A program made the translations under genes and the position numbers. From the NCBI GenBank assembly GCA_949959185.1, contig CATLIX010000012.1, positions 1-64,000 of the forward strand: DNA of 64,000 bases. The letters run 5' to 3'. Positions 1 to 8,031 of the stretch are shown piece after piece. The stretch's first letter is position 1, and each line of letters opens with the position of its first letter. The notes under the pieces are model-generated. The model searched no databases and was not told the DNA's origin. It saw only the letters and a list, made by a program, of their open reading frames with translations. Origin of the DNA: an uncultured Eubacterium sp. (GTDB taxonomy: Bacteria > Bacillota > Clostridia > Lachnospirales > Lachnospiraceae).

Positions 1-123
1 ACCAGTGAGGAGTTGTTTTATTTTGTAACAAAGAGAATCCCGTATTTATGTGGGTTCTGGCGTTTCGCAAACGCCTACTAATTAAATTTGCAGTAAGGAG
101 CTATAACGCAATCCATGGCACGG
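1..123. other. Non-coding flank distal to the CRISPR array
   Basis: No convincing gene is seen. A short perfect hairpin (GGCGTTT-CGC-AAACGCC, 59-75) lies here with no T-run on either side, so it is not an obvious terminator. The segment is on the side of the array that carries the degenerate repeat, which is normally the leader-distal (trailer) end. What lies left of the window, including any cas1/cas2, cannot be judged. Confidence 0.5.
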
Positions 124-592
124 GTTTCCGTCCCCTTACGGGATCTCTTTATTCCTAATGAACGGAGGGCAAAAGGATGAGAAAAGGAAAAAAAGAGTTT
201 CCGTCCCCTTCCGGGGTCTCTTTATTCCTAATCGTTTTTCATTATCTCTGACTTGTTGAATTTTTTCATTGTTTCCGTCCCCCTTCCGGGGTCTCTTTAT
301 TCCTAATCTTCTACAAAAACGAACCCAAAAATCCATTTAACTCAAGTTTCCGTCCCCTTCCGGGGTCTCTTTATTCCTAATTTGTTTCTGTTTTCCTCGT
401 CTTTTGTTTCCTTGTTTCCGTCCCCTTCCGGGGTCTCTTTATTCCTAATCCTGAGAGGCGGCTTTGAAACAGCCAGAAAATCCGGGTTTCCGTCCCCTTC
501 CGGGGTCTCTTTATTCCTAATGGAGCCATGTTTTCGGACGGTTCTTGCATTGAATTGTTTCCGTCCCCTTCCGGGGTCTCTTTATTCCTAAT
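124..592 (-). CRISPR. CRISPR array, 7 repeats and 6 spacers (type III-A associated)
   Basis: Repeats sit at 124-159, 197-232, 271-307, 346-381, 414-449, 486-521 and 557-592. The plus-strand unit begins GTTTCCGTCCCC and ends TTTATTCCTAAT, 36 bp. Spacers are 37, 38, 38, 32, 36 and 35 bp, the loose length range usual for type III. Read on the minus strand the repeat contains CCCC-GGAA-GGGG, a hairpin with a GNRA-type loop, and ends ACGGAAAC, which fits the 8-nt crRNA 5' tag left by Cas6. This makes minus the likely transcribed strand, the same as the cas operon ending 135 bp upstream. The repeat at 124 has two substitutions, as expected of the leader-distal end. The repeat at 271 has one extra C (37 bp) between stem and tag. 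Spacer targets were not identified. Confidence 0.97.
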
Positions 593-727
593 ACCACCCG
601 CCGCACCCCTGTAAAATCAACACCTCCCGGCGGGGTTTGCGGGGGAAAACTTTTTTCTTCCTTCCATATCTTTTTTTCCTGCCCGATTCAGCTGAAAATC
701 CCTGCCAAATCAGGCAGTGGGGCAAAA
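593..727 (-). promoter_or_regulatory. Probable CRISPR leader between csm5 and the array
   Basis: The 135 bp between the csm5 stop and the first repeat hold no gene. Read on the minus strand they contain a short stem (CTGCC-TGATTT-GGCAG), an A-rich run and then a G-rich stretch next to the first repeat. No confident -35/-10 pair was found, so the array may be transcribed by readthrough from the cas operon, from a weak leader promoter, or both. The leader role is inferred from repeat orientation and from the degenerate repeat at the other end. Confidence 0.5.
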
Positions 728-1846
728 TCACCGGCATTTTGTGATTTTTGCATGGCACAGGCCCATCTGATACCGTTTTCCCTCATAATAGGTTACTTTA
801 CAGATATGAGGGGAAACTCCCAGTTTTCTGTCTGCAAAATGTTTATGGTTCTCCGGCACTCCCGTTGCCTTAAAAATATTCACGGTTGTCTCCAGCCCCT
901 CTTCTCTGCCAAACAGGGGATACACTTCCGTTTTTGTCACAAATCCGGTTCCGCCTCCTAACCATACCATATCCTGAGACGGCCTGTCCATATCCGGATA
1001 TTTTTTCAGGAAACACTCGTAATACATCTCTCCGAAATATGTCATTGCTTCTTCCAGGTACTCTTTCGTAATCCCGCATATATCGGAATCAATGGTGAGG
1101 CTGGTGCGAATAACAGTTTCCGGCCGCAGTACTTCCCGCAGCACATTTAATTTTTTCTCTTTTCCGTCAGTATGCAATTCTGTCCTCTGGCACAATACCA
1201 GATCTTCCATGGACAAAGGCTCGCTGTCACTGACTGTCATACCGGCCATCCTGTCATTTACCGCATGATTCGGAACTTTTTCCAGCCTGTGCAGCGTTCT
1301 GTAACATGCCTGTTCCATGGCAGCCGATTCCATTCTGCAGACAGTTCTGTTCTTTCTCTGATTCCTGCTCAGGGCTCCGGAAATATCTCTTTTTACCCCT
1401 TTATATTTTCCGGAATCACAGGCAATATCATAGGCCAGCAACATCGTTCTCAGCATTCCCTTGACAGAACTGCCCGGTACATATGGCATTCCATACGCAT
1501 CTTTTACAAATTCCAGAACTGCCAGCTTACTGCGAGAATCAATCACAGCATCCTGACATCCCAGCCGGTAACGGACACAATTCTGATATTCCTGTCTGGA
1601 AACATGATTTTTTTCCAGCCATTTTCCCAAATCATCCCGACTGTTTCCCAGTATAAATTTCTCATATTGAGACATCAGCTTTTTCTGATTTAAAAGCTGA
1701 CACAGTTTTGCCATATCCATTACCCGTATCTGTTTTTCCCAGGGTGAAAATGCATACTCTTTTTTGCCGATTTCTTTCCCGCTTCCAATATATACCGGCC
1801 CTGCCGCTGTCAGTTCCAGCTCATACTGTTCCAGTACTTTTTTCAT
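728..1846 (-). CDS. csm5: Type III-A CRISPR RAMP protein Csm5
   Basis: 372 residues. Csm5 caps the crRNA 3' end of the Csm interference complex and is needed for crRNA maturation. The protein opens with a RAMP-like strand (YELELTAAGPVYIGSGKEIGKKEY) and has the family's glycine-rich 'YVPGSSVKGMLRTMLL' segment near residue 120, plus a C-terminal 'RKLGVSPHICKVT' stretch. It starts inside the csm4 stop (ATGA overlap, 1843-1846), so the two are translationally coupled, and it is the last cas gene before the array. Length and position match Csm5 of compact Firmicute III-A loci. The call rests on motif and gene order; no alignment was run. Confidence 0.93.
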   Translation of the reverse strand: MKKVLEQYELELTAAGPVYIGSGKEIGKKEYAFSPWEKQIRVMDMAKLCQLLNQKKLMSQYEKFILGNSRDDLGKWLEKNHVSRQEYQNCVRYRLGCQDAVIDSRSKLAVLEFVKDAYGMPYVPGSSVKGMLRTMLLAYDIACDSGKYKGVKRDISGALSRNQRKNRTVCRMESAAMEQACYRTLHRLEKVPNHAVNDRMAGMTVSDSEPLSMEDLVLCQRTELHTDGKEKKLNVLREVLRPETVIRTSLTIDSDICGITKEYLEEAMTYFGEMYYECFLKKYPDMDRPSQDMVWLGGGTGFVTKTEVYPLFGREEGLETTVNIFKATGVPENHKHFADRKLGVSPHICKVTYYEGKRYQMGLCHAKITKCR

Positions 1847-2778
1847 GAAACCACCTCCAGAAACACAGGTTTGGCATAACGGTACACAGGATGAGAACCT
1901 CCGGCGCTGACGTCATAGATATCTCCTTCAAACCGTTTTCCAAAACAGGAGCCCGCCTGCATCACATACAGGTCACGTTTCTTCTGATGTTCCTTAGCAT
2001 ATGTATCAGAAGCCACAAATCCGCTCCGTTTCAGCAGCAGATAGCTGGCCTTCTCCAGAACTTCCTCCAGCTCGTCTTCTTTTGGAAGACACACGGACAA
2101 GGCCATTGATACGGAACTCTCCCTGGCCTCCAGACAAGGTTTCAAATCTTCCGGAACCTTTTCCTGTATCAGCCGAAATCTCCCCAGACCGGCAGTTCTC
2201 TTTCCGCCGATTCCGGACAGTTCCAGCGATTCCAGACCCGTTTCCAGCAACCGGATATCCTCTCCGGTTTCTCCTCCTGCTATGATATATAATCCGCTTC
2301 CGGGGTGAAAATGGTAAATTCCAACCCGATAAGGCATTGTTTCCTCCAGTCCGCGGACTGCCGCGCTGGTTTTCACCTCTCCGTACCCCAGATTTTCCTG
2401 AAACCGGTTGAGTTCCTGCATCACATCCAGTTTCCCGGCAATATAATCCTTCAGTCTGTCTGCCGGAATATAAGACAGTTTTTTATATGCCTTTTTCAGC
2501 GTGGAATCCCCCTGCTTTTCCTCTGTCTCTATTTTCAGCATGGGCTTTGGAAGATAACAGGTATGTTCCATACAGGGGAAAGCGTCTGTCAGCCGAATCT
2601 TTCCTTCCCGCGTCCGGGCAACCAGCCTTTCCAGCTTCTTATGCCCCTGTTTCAGGCACTCCTGGCACAGGGCGGAAAAAAGCGTATCCGCATGAAGGGT
2701 AAATCCTCCGTCTTCCAGAGAGTCCTCTCCCAAATGCACTCCCGTGATAAAGTCAAATTTATAAATTCTGTACTCCAT
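1843..2778 (-). CDS. csm4: Type III-A CRISPR RAMP protein Csm4
   Basis: About 311 residues from the start at 2778 (MEYRIYKFDF), chosen because AAGGATG lies just upstream and the gap to the csm3 stop is only 2 bp; an upstream in-frame start would add 10 residues. Csm4 binds Cas10 and the crRNA 5' tag at the base of the complex. Visible features are the N-terminal 'TGVHLGEDSLEDGGFTLHADTLFSALCQE' RAMP region (residues about 12-40) and a glycine-rich loop 'LSGIGGKRTAGLGRF' near residue 200, the usual G-loop of Csm4/Cmr3-like RAMPs. It lies between csm3 and csm5 in the canonical order and shares a 4-bp overlap with csm5. Confidence 0.93.
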   Translation of the reverse strand: MEYRIYKFDFITGVHLGEDSLEDGGFTLHADTLFSALCQECLKQGHKKLERLVARTREGKIRLTDAFPCMEHTCYLPKPMLKIETEEKQGDSTLKKAYKKLSYIPADRLKDYIAGKLDVMQELNRFQENLGYGEVKTSAAVRGLEETMPYRVGIYHFHPGSGLYIIAGGETGEDIRLLETGLESLELSGIGGKRTAGLGRFRLIQEKVPEDLKPCLEARESSVSMALSVCLPKEDELEEVLEKASYLLLKRSGFVASDTYAKEHQKKRDLYVMQAGSCFGKRFEGDIYDVSAGGSHPVYRYAKPVFLEVVS

Positions 2779-2780
2779 CC

Positions 2781-3440
2781 CTACACATCCTTCAACAGCG
2801 TATTGCATTGACTCATAATATCTTCCGGTATTTCCCCAATCACCGGGTCTGCCGCCAGACCATGAAATTTTACTTTCCCATATCCTCTGGATCCATTGCC
2901 GCCCAGATAATCATACTGCAGCAATCTGAATCCTTCTGCCAGCACTTCAAAATCTTCCAGTATTTCCCCTTCTTCTGCCGCTTCGTAGATAACGTCCAAT
3001 GCAAACTCAGACCCCCGTACCACCCGCTCAATCTGTCTGGGATTGGCAACTGCGGTAATCCGGTCGATACTGTTCTCAAATTTCACTTCCGTAAGACTCT
3101 GCAGGCCCTGTTCCCGCAATTCTTTTTCATTGGCCAGCATCATATCAGAGATAAGAATCCGGCTTCTTTTCACCTGCCCTTTTTTTGCAGAACCAAATAA
3201 TCTTGTGAGCCGTTCACAGTCATCATCCGGTTTCCCGGCGATTCCATCATTATACACCTTTGCCAGCAGCGTGCGCATTTTCCCCTTCAGGGAGCTTCCC
3301 GGTATCATGGGACGGTTGCTGCCTGTATCCTTTATCACCGGTGAGTCTACCGCCCCAATAGCTGCGAATGCAGAAGAACCTCCGATATGCATTCCCGTTA
3401 CCACTTCAATATTTCCTGTAATCTGTATCTTCCCGTACAT
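2781..3440 (-). CDS. csm3: Type III-A CRISPR backbone RNase Csm3
   Basis: 219 residues. Csm3 forms the helical backbone of the effector complex and cuts target RNA at 6-nt steps. The N-terminal segment 'TGMHIGGSSAFAAIGAVDSPVIKD' carries Asp32, which aligns by eye with the catalytic aspartate of characterised Csm3 proteins, followed by 'PMIPGSSLKGKMR' near residue 48 and a C-terminal 'LGGNGSRGYGKV' glycine loop. Target-RNA cleavage is therefore predicted to be intact. It lies 11 bp after csm2 and 2 bp before csm4 in the same operon. Confidence 0.96.
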   Translation of the reverse strand: MYGKIQITGNIEVVTGMHIGGSSAFAAIGAVDSPVIKDTGSNRPMIPGSSLKGKMRTLLAKVYNDGIAGKPDDDCERLTRLFGSAKKGQVKRSRILISDMMLANEKELREQGLQSLTEVKFENSIDRITAVANPRQIERVVRGSEFALDVIYEAAEEGEILEDFEVLAEGFRLLQYDYLGGNGSRGYGKVKFHGLAADPVIGEIPEDIMSQCNTLLKDV

Positions 3441-3451
3441 AACTGTCCTCC

Positions 3452-3847
3452 CTAATTATCCTTCCCGCCGTGATATCTGTGATAAGCCACCAGAGCTTCC
3501 ATATACCTGCCAAACAGCAGATAGTTTTTCCTGCTGCCCTGGATTTCACTGATATATTTCAGTATATCCGTATTCTCCACAAATTCCTTTACCACGGGCT
3601 CTCTTCCTGCTTCATACAGCACGCGCACCTTCAGGTAATCAATCCGGCCGCACAGCTCGTCGCTGAGTGTTTCCTCTTTCCAGCTCAGGACCTCATTGCC
3701 GATATCCGCTGTCATGGACAGAAGATTCCTGATTTTTGAAGTAGTTACCATAGGCTTTTTTCTTTTTGTCTTTTCGTTTATTCTGTTTTTATGAAGCAAA
3801 ATGGCAGCTTCTGCCTTCTCCACATAATTTTTCTCCGTGATAGTCAT
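3452..3847 (-). CDS. csm2: Type III-A CRISPR small subunit Csm2
   Basis: 131 residues, the usual size of the small helical subunit that lines the inner face of the Csm complex and contacts the crRNA-target duplex. The C-terminal part ('LKVRVLYEAGREPVVKEF' and 'YLLFGRYMEALVAYHRYHGG') matches the family pattern of a short helical bundle ending in a conserved region. It begins in the cas10 stop (ATGA overlap at 3844-3847). Assignment leans on size and position as well as the C-terminal pattern because Csm2 is poorly conserved. Confidence 0.9.
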   Translation of the reverse strand: MTITEKNYVEKAEAAILLHKNRINEKTKRKKPMVTTSKIRNLLSMTADIGNEVLSWKEETLSDELCGRIDYLKVRVLYEAGREPVVKEFVENTDILKYISEIQGSRKNYLLFGRYMEALVAYHRYHGGKDN

Positions 3848-6210
3848 ACTTCCTCCTTCTCCCGTATCTTATATGCATACAGATTAATGGCTGTCCTTAG
3901 CTGTCTGCAGTCTTTTTCCTGTTTCACCCACTGATACATTTTTCGGGAAAATTCCCGATAACGGGCTTTTTCTTCCGGTTCTGCCTGTTCTCCCGGCTCC
4001 ATCCTTGCCAGGAGATACGCAAATCTTGCCAGATTTATTTTATCTTCCTGTCTGCGGGCCAGTTCCAGCAAATGATAGAGGAAATTTTTGCCCCGTCCTT
4101 CCGTATTCCGGAAAAATCCTGCAATCGTCCGGTATTTTTCCTCAATGACTTCCTGCAAAAAAACTTCCCAGGAATAAGTACCGTTGCTGATTTTAAAGAC
4201 CTCTCCTGTCTCCCCATCCGTTTCCTCATGGATTTCTCCGTCCGGTAAAAAAGTAAGTGCATTTTTTCCAGGCAGCATTTTTGCTTCGTCCTCCAGCTTT
4301 GCCGTCTCCCTGGCGCTCACATGAATGGGAAATCCGGGCTGATACAGACCAATTCCCGCCGACAGAGACAGAGTCCCTTCCGTATATTTCTCAAATTCCT
4401 GCCGGATGTCAACGGCCAGCTCCAGAATGTCATCCCAGGCGCCGGCCAGAAAAAGGTCGTCCCCGCCGGAATATACCACTGCGGCTTTCCGTTCCTTTTT
4501 TCCCTTTCCATCCAGGGAGTACCTGGGCTGTTGTAATATGATATTGATATGGTGCCTGAAAAACAGTGATAACTGTCTGGATAAGGTTGCTGTTCTGGAC
4601 AGCGTCACATACCGGTTCCCATATGTTTCACTTTCAAATCCTGACACAAATGTCCTGCCCAGGTTGTCCACATCCGCCCGAAGTATCCCAATCCGCTCTA
4701 TCCCCTCTGCCTGAGCGGCCAGTTCTCCAAAAGTTTCCCCGGTGGTATAATTTCCTACCCATATTTTTGTGGCAATATGCTTTCCGGTAAACATCTTATT
4801 CTTGCCGTATGCCCGGACATACCCTGTATCCTCCGTCATACGCTTCCGAAGGCTTTCCCCGTGCTCTGCTGTCAGCCAGACGCCAAAGGGCAACGGAAGC
4901 CCCTGCTTTTCCGGCGTTCTGGTAACAGAAAAGAAATCCGTATACAGAATATCTTTTGACATGTGAAGTATGGAGGCGCAAATCTGGCAGATGCCATCCT
5001 CGGTCAGATGATCCACCCTTTTGCATACCCTGCATTCCCGCGTGTAATCTGCAGTTCGTTTTCCATTCAGCCTGCGGATTTGTTCTGCGCTGTACCGTGC
5101 CGATTTTTTCCTGGATATCTCGTTAGTGACCCCTCGAAAAAGCTCCCCATAAGAACCTGCAGGCTCATCCCGCAGCGTGCTCCCGCTGCACTCCTTCCAG
5201 CCTGCGGCCACATACAGGGCAATATCAAACTGTTCTAACAGCCACGCATTCAGTTCCTGCTCAAATTTACAAAGAGCCTCTCTGGTTTTTTCCGTATTCG
5301 CCAGGAGCAGATAACAATGGCCTCCTCCCGTATAAATCAGATTGGCTCTGGATAATTCCAGCCGCTCCAGGAGGGTATCCGTGATATGCTCCATCATGAA
5401 TTCCAGATAAAAAGACCTGGCTCTCAAATTTCTCAGAGCGCCTTCACTATGTATGGTATAGATAAATTTCTGAATTCCGGAAACATCCATGGAAAACAGA
5501 AGAAACACATTTTCTTTCTGAACATCCCTGCCATGCACCAACAGGGCGGTTCTGTAATCTTCCGTCTGTTTTTCCTGCAGATAGTCGAATATACAGGAGC
5601 TTATGGCCGCTGTCAGTTTCAGATGGTCGTAAAGGGAAATATCCGCCCGTTCATCTTTCGCTGTGGAAGAAGGAATCAGACTGAGGTTTCCTTCCAGGAT
5701 TTCCAGCAGAGAATTGATATATTCTGCTTCCCATCGTATACCGCGAAAATTTTCCGTAAGTTTCTGCTTTATGGTCAGATAAAAATGTTCATCATACAGT
5801 TCTGCCTGTTCTGTTGGACAGTTGATATCCTCTTCCATATTTGCCGTCTGGGAATAATACATCTTCCTGTCATTTCCGTTCAAAATATTAAACACTGATT
5901 CCAGCGCCGTATTCCGGACAAAACCCTGTTCCCCGCTGTCATTCTTTCTTCGGTCGGCGGAAGCTGCAATATTATCTGCCAGATACGTGATATAGGCAAA
6001 AGATTTTTTATCAATCCGGGCGTCCTTAAGCTCCGCGCCGTGATGATACCGGACAGATTCCAGTACCTCTTTCTCCTCCAGATGTGCTTCATCCTTTAAA
6101 AACTCATACCCGCTGACACTGTGCTTTCTCCCGTCTCCCTGCCGGTATATTACTTTTCCGATATCGTGGAGCAGGCCGCCCACAATTAACTGCACTTTCT
6201 CCCTGGTCAT
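3844..6210 (-). CDS. cas10: Type III-A CRISPR large subunit Cas10/Csm1
   Basis: 788 residues. Cas10 cuts single-stranded DNA with its HD domain and makes cyclic oligoadenylates with its Palm domain when target RNA is bound. The HD motif is present at residues 15-16 (LLHDIGKVIYR), a second histidine motif 'RYHHGAEL' follows, a four-cysteine zinc site is visible near residues 392-416 (CRVC..CQIC), and the Palm GGDD lies at about 581-584 (YSGGDDLFLAG). Both activities therefore look intact. No Csm6/Can/Card effector that could use cyclic oligoadenylate is in the window. The gene overlaps cas6 upstream and csm2 downstream by 4 bp each. Confidence 0.97.
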   Translation of the reverse strand: MTREKVQLIVGGLLHDIGKVIYRQGDGRKHSVSGYEFLKDEAHLEEKEVLESVRYHHGAELKDARIDKKSFAYITYLADNIAASADRRKNDSGEQGFVRNTALESVFNILNGNDRKMYYSQTANMEEDINCPTEQAELYDEHFYLTIKQKLTENFRGIRWEAEYINSLLEILEGNLSLIPSSTAKDERADISLYDHLKLTAAISSCIFDYLQEKQTEDYRTALLVHGRDVQKENVFLLFSMDVSGIQKFIYTIHSEGALRNLRARSFYLEFMMEHITDTLLERLELSRANLIYTGGGHCYLLLANTEKTREALCKFEQELNAWLLEQFDIALYVAAGWKECSGSTLRDEPAGSYGELFRGVTNEISRKKSARYSAEQIRRLNGKRTADYTRECRVCKRVDHLTEDGICQICASILHMSKDILYTDFFSVTRTPEKQGLPLPFGVWLTAEHGESLRKRMTEDTGYVRAYGKNKMFTGKHIATKIWVGNYTTGETFGELAAQAEGIERIGILRADVDNLGRTFVSGFESETYGNRYVTLSRTATLSRQLSLFFRHHINIILQQPRYSLDGKGKKERKAAVVYSGGDDLFLAGAWDDILELAVDIRQEFEKYTEGTLSLSAGIGLYQPGFPIHVSARETAKLEDEAKMLPGKNALTFLPDGEIHEETDGETGEVFKISNGTYSWEVFLQEVIEEKYRTIAGFFRNTEGRGKNFLYHLLELARRQEDKINLARFAYLLARMEPGEQAEPEEKARYREFSRKMYQWVKQEKDCRQLRTAINLYAYKIREKEEV

Positions 6211-6965
6211 CTTTTTCTCCCTTCTGTGATCCTGATGGCTCCCATCCCCATGGCTGTTTTTATTCCGATTCCCGCATATTCTCCAAAGTGAAACAGCAGA
6301 TTCAGAAAATTCACCATGGCCTGAGGGCCATTGATTCTTATTTTTATCTGCCCCATAAATGCCGGAATCCGTTTTCCATGCACGGAATAGCTGCAGCTGT
6401 GAAGCTGGTACTGCACAATTCTGCTGTATTTCAGAAGCTGTTCCAGAACTTCCTCACTCTCCACCGTCTCATCTTCAGAAGCCGCATCATATTTTTTCAT
6501 CAGGCTCTGATAAATCAACTGCAATGTGGGCATAAGGACATATTCCTCCTGGCTCTTAAAGGCAGTGGGCGTCTGAAAAGCCACCTGGATATACCGGTCC
6601 GAATCCTGAAAATAATAATTGTCCATAAATTCGCTTTTTCCAATTTTCAGAAGCTGTTTCTGAACCACAGACACCTTCCAGTCGTCATCCTCCATATAAA
6701 AGCCTGTAAACCCATCACTTTCCAGCGGCAGAATCAGTTCCTGATATGCTTCCCGGTTCGTGGTGCAGACAGTCCAGATATTTCGTCCATTCTGACTGAT
6801 TACCCGCTGGCTGTAAGGATGAAGCCCCGGCTCATGGAGCTTTGCGGCATACTCTGCTTCCACCTGCTCCATCAGAATGCCCTGCAGTATGACCGCCTTC
6901 TGATATGGTATAAAATCATTGTTTTCTGTTTTCAGTTCCATCTGTAAACTTGCCAGCATAATCAT
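6207..6965 (-). CDS. cas6: CRISPR pre-crRNA endoribonuclease Cas6
   Basis: 252 residues, first gene of the cas operon. Cas6 cleaves the precursor at the 3' side of the repeat hairpin to leave an 8-nt 5' tag. The C-terminal glycine-rich motif 'FGEYAGIGIKTAMGMGAI' (about 229-246) is diagnostic, and histidines at 44 and 49 ('LHEPGLHPYS') are candidates for the general acid/base. AGGAGA precedes two in-frame ATGs; the second (6959) has the better spacing, so the start may be two codons later. The hairpin in the neighbouring repeat fits a Cas6 substrate. Confidence 0.95.
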   Translation of the reverse strand: MIMLASLQMELKTENNDFIPYQKAVILQGILMEQVEAEYAAKLHEPGLHPYSQRVISQNGRNIWTVCTTNREAYQELILPLESDGFTGFYMEDDDWKVSVVQKQLLKIGKSEFMDNYYFQDSDRYIQVAFQTPTAFKSQEEYVLMPTLQLIYQSLMKKYDAASEDETVESEEVLEQLLKYSRIVQYQLHSCSYSVHGKRIPAFMGQIKIRINGPQAMVNFLNLLFHFGEYAGIGIKTAMGMGAIRITEGRKR

Positions 6966-6992
6966 CCTTCTCCTGAACCGCAGTTATTATTT

Positions 6993-7068
6993 CCTGCCTG
7001 CCATGATTCTGCAGGCAGGCTTTCTCCATTATTCTGTACATTATACCATTAATTTCCATATTTTTGCA
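6993..7068 (-). promoter_or_regulatory. Promoter and leader hairpin of the cas operon
   Basis: On the minus strand a consensus -10 TATAAT occupies 7040-7045; the -35 region about 17 bp upstream is weak (TGCAAA-like). Between the -10 and cas6 the leader holds a perfect 9-bp stem CCTGCCTGC/GCAGGCAGG (6993-7001 and 7011-7019, 9-nt loop). It is not followed by a T-run, so it is probably a 5' mRNA stem or a protein site rather than a terminator. Confidence 0.65.
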
Positions 7069-7255
7069 TAATTTTTCTGTGTCAGAGCATAAGCAGTATG
7101 CTGAACGTATCGTGTTTAAGTACAGTTGCGAAGCAATATTTTCCTCCTGTGCGAATATCCTAGTTTCATTGGACTTCCAGGTGTCAGTGGCACCTGACTG
7201 GCAACGACCGGAAGGTCGTGTAGAAAACCCTGCGCATCCCGCCCGGAGGGTTTTA
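7069..7255. other. Non-coding region with three successive hairpins
   Basis: No gene is supported here. Three stems follow each other: CAGGTG/CACCTG (7180-7185 with 7193-7198), ACGACC-GGAA-GGTCGT (7203-7218, a GNRA-type loop) and AAAACCC/GGGTTTT (7224-7254 region). They run directly into a dispersed repeat at 7256. The arrangement suggests a structured RNA or the end of a mobile element. Orientation is unknown. Confidence 0.45.
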
Positions 7256-7304
7256 TCTTACAGGAAGACACTTTTACGCTTTAGCATGGCAAGTTCTTTC
7301 CCGC
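7256..7304 (+). repeat. Short dispersed palindromic repeat, copy 1 (right arm diverged)
   Basis: TCTTACAGGAAGACACTTTT then ACGCTTTAGCATGGCAAG then TTCTTTCC. A second copy at 41749-41801 matches with a few substitutions. Both have a central ACGC/ATGC-TTTA-GCAT/GCGT stem. In this copy the outer right arm is lost (CCGCC in place of TGTAAG). Confidence 0.6.
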
Positions 7305-7406
7305 CAATCTTTTGTATAATTCTTGATTGATATATTTATTGTCGCCTTTGTGAATCTGAATAGAAAACATGGAGCGTTTTGATGTGTATTTTCTGAAATA
7401 TTCCTC

Positions 7407-7577
7407 TCATTCATTTTCATTCTTTTTGTATATGGCAATGTCACGTAATTCACAATCTGATATCCCGCATAATGTGTTCAGCGTACGTGTAGATACATTT
7501 TCATTTTTTCTCAGACGGAATAATTGTCCGGCTGAAAAACTGTATTTACTGATTAGCTGGTATTGCGAAATATTAAA
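7407..7577 (-). pseudogene. Remnant of a small XRE/Cro-type repressor
   Basis: An open stretch of about 56 codons ending at TGA 7407-7409 encodes a recognisable helix-turn-helix of the short Cro-like regulators common in Clostridia: YQLISKYSFSAGQLFRLRKN, then STRTLNTLCGI and ELRDIAIY. It is closed upstream by TGA at 7578-7580 and has no start codon. The neighbouring frame just upstream (GYSDLIFRN) looks like the missing N-terminus, which suggests a frameshift near 7570. It lies 62 bp downstream of the small ORF at 7639. Confidence 0.55.
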
Positions 7578-7638
7578 TCACTATACCCATAATGAAACAG
7601 GGCAGAGTATCCATTCCACGTTGTATGGCTTTTTATGA

Positions 7639-7896
7639 TTAATTATCATTTTTCATACCCCCAAAATCAGAAATGATACCACAATCAACAAATGAAAAAT
7701 TCCCAATCGAAAATTTCTTATTCGCAATTTTTTCAGCAAGCTGTCTGCTTTCAATAAATTCATCGGTCACGATTACAAAAAATTGTTTGTCCGACTGATT
7801 GACAAGATAAAATTCTTTTTGTGTAAGTCCTGCGCTTTTCCGTGCGAATTTTAATTTTTCGCCTAATGTAATTCCTGTTTCATCATGTTTTACCAT
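7639..7896 (-). CDS. Small hybrid protein: XRE-like N-terminus joined to an unrelated short domain
   Basis: 85 residues. The first 28 residues (TLGEKLKFARKSAGLTQKE) are the opening helices of an XRE helix-turn-helix. They stop abruptly and are followed by 'FYLVNQSDKQFFVIVTDEF', '...LAEKIANKKFSIGNFSFVDCG' and a 'DFGG' tail, which reads like a separate small Lachnospiraceae family of unknown function. A good GGAGG lies upstream of the ATG. The join looks like a gene fusion made by deletion. Function unknown; it may be translated but the HTH is incomplete. Confidence 0.55.
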   Translation of the reverse strand: MVKHDETGITLGEKLKFARKSAGLTQKEFYLVNQSDKQFFVIVTDEFIESRQLAEKIANKKFSIGNFSFVDCGIISDFGGMKNDN

Positions 7897-7990
7897 TTTA
7901 TAATCCTCCGAAAATTAAGTCAGCTTTTGCTGCCTCCTTAATTATAATTTCCACAATACTTCATTACAGGAAACACTCATTTTCATAAAG

Positions 7991-8010
7991 GCAACGCTCC
8001 GTAGCATTGC
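7991..8010 (-). terminator. Rho-independent terminator after the sigma/TetR-fragment unit
   Basis: Minus-strand GCAATGCT-ACGG-AGCGTTGC (one G-U pair) followed by CTTTAT. It lies 22 bp past the end of the TetR remnant. Confidence 0.55.
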
Positions 8011-8031
8011 TGTTTTATAGCTTATGGTTAA

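Noticed and set aside
6993..7019. Terminator in front of cas6
   Set aside because: The 9-bp stem is perfect but is not followed by a T-run in either direction.
7064..7330. 88-codon plus-strand frame over the three-hairpin region
   Set aside because: No ribosome binding site and no protein-like composition; the palindromes indicate structured non-coding DNA.
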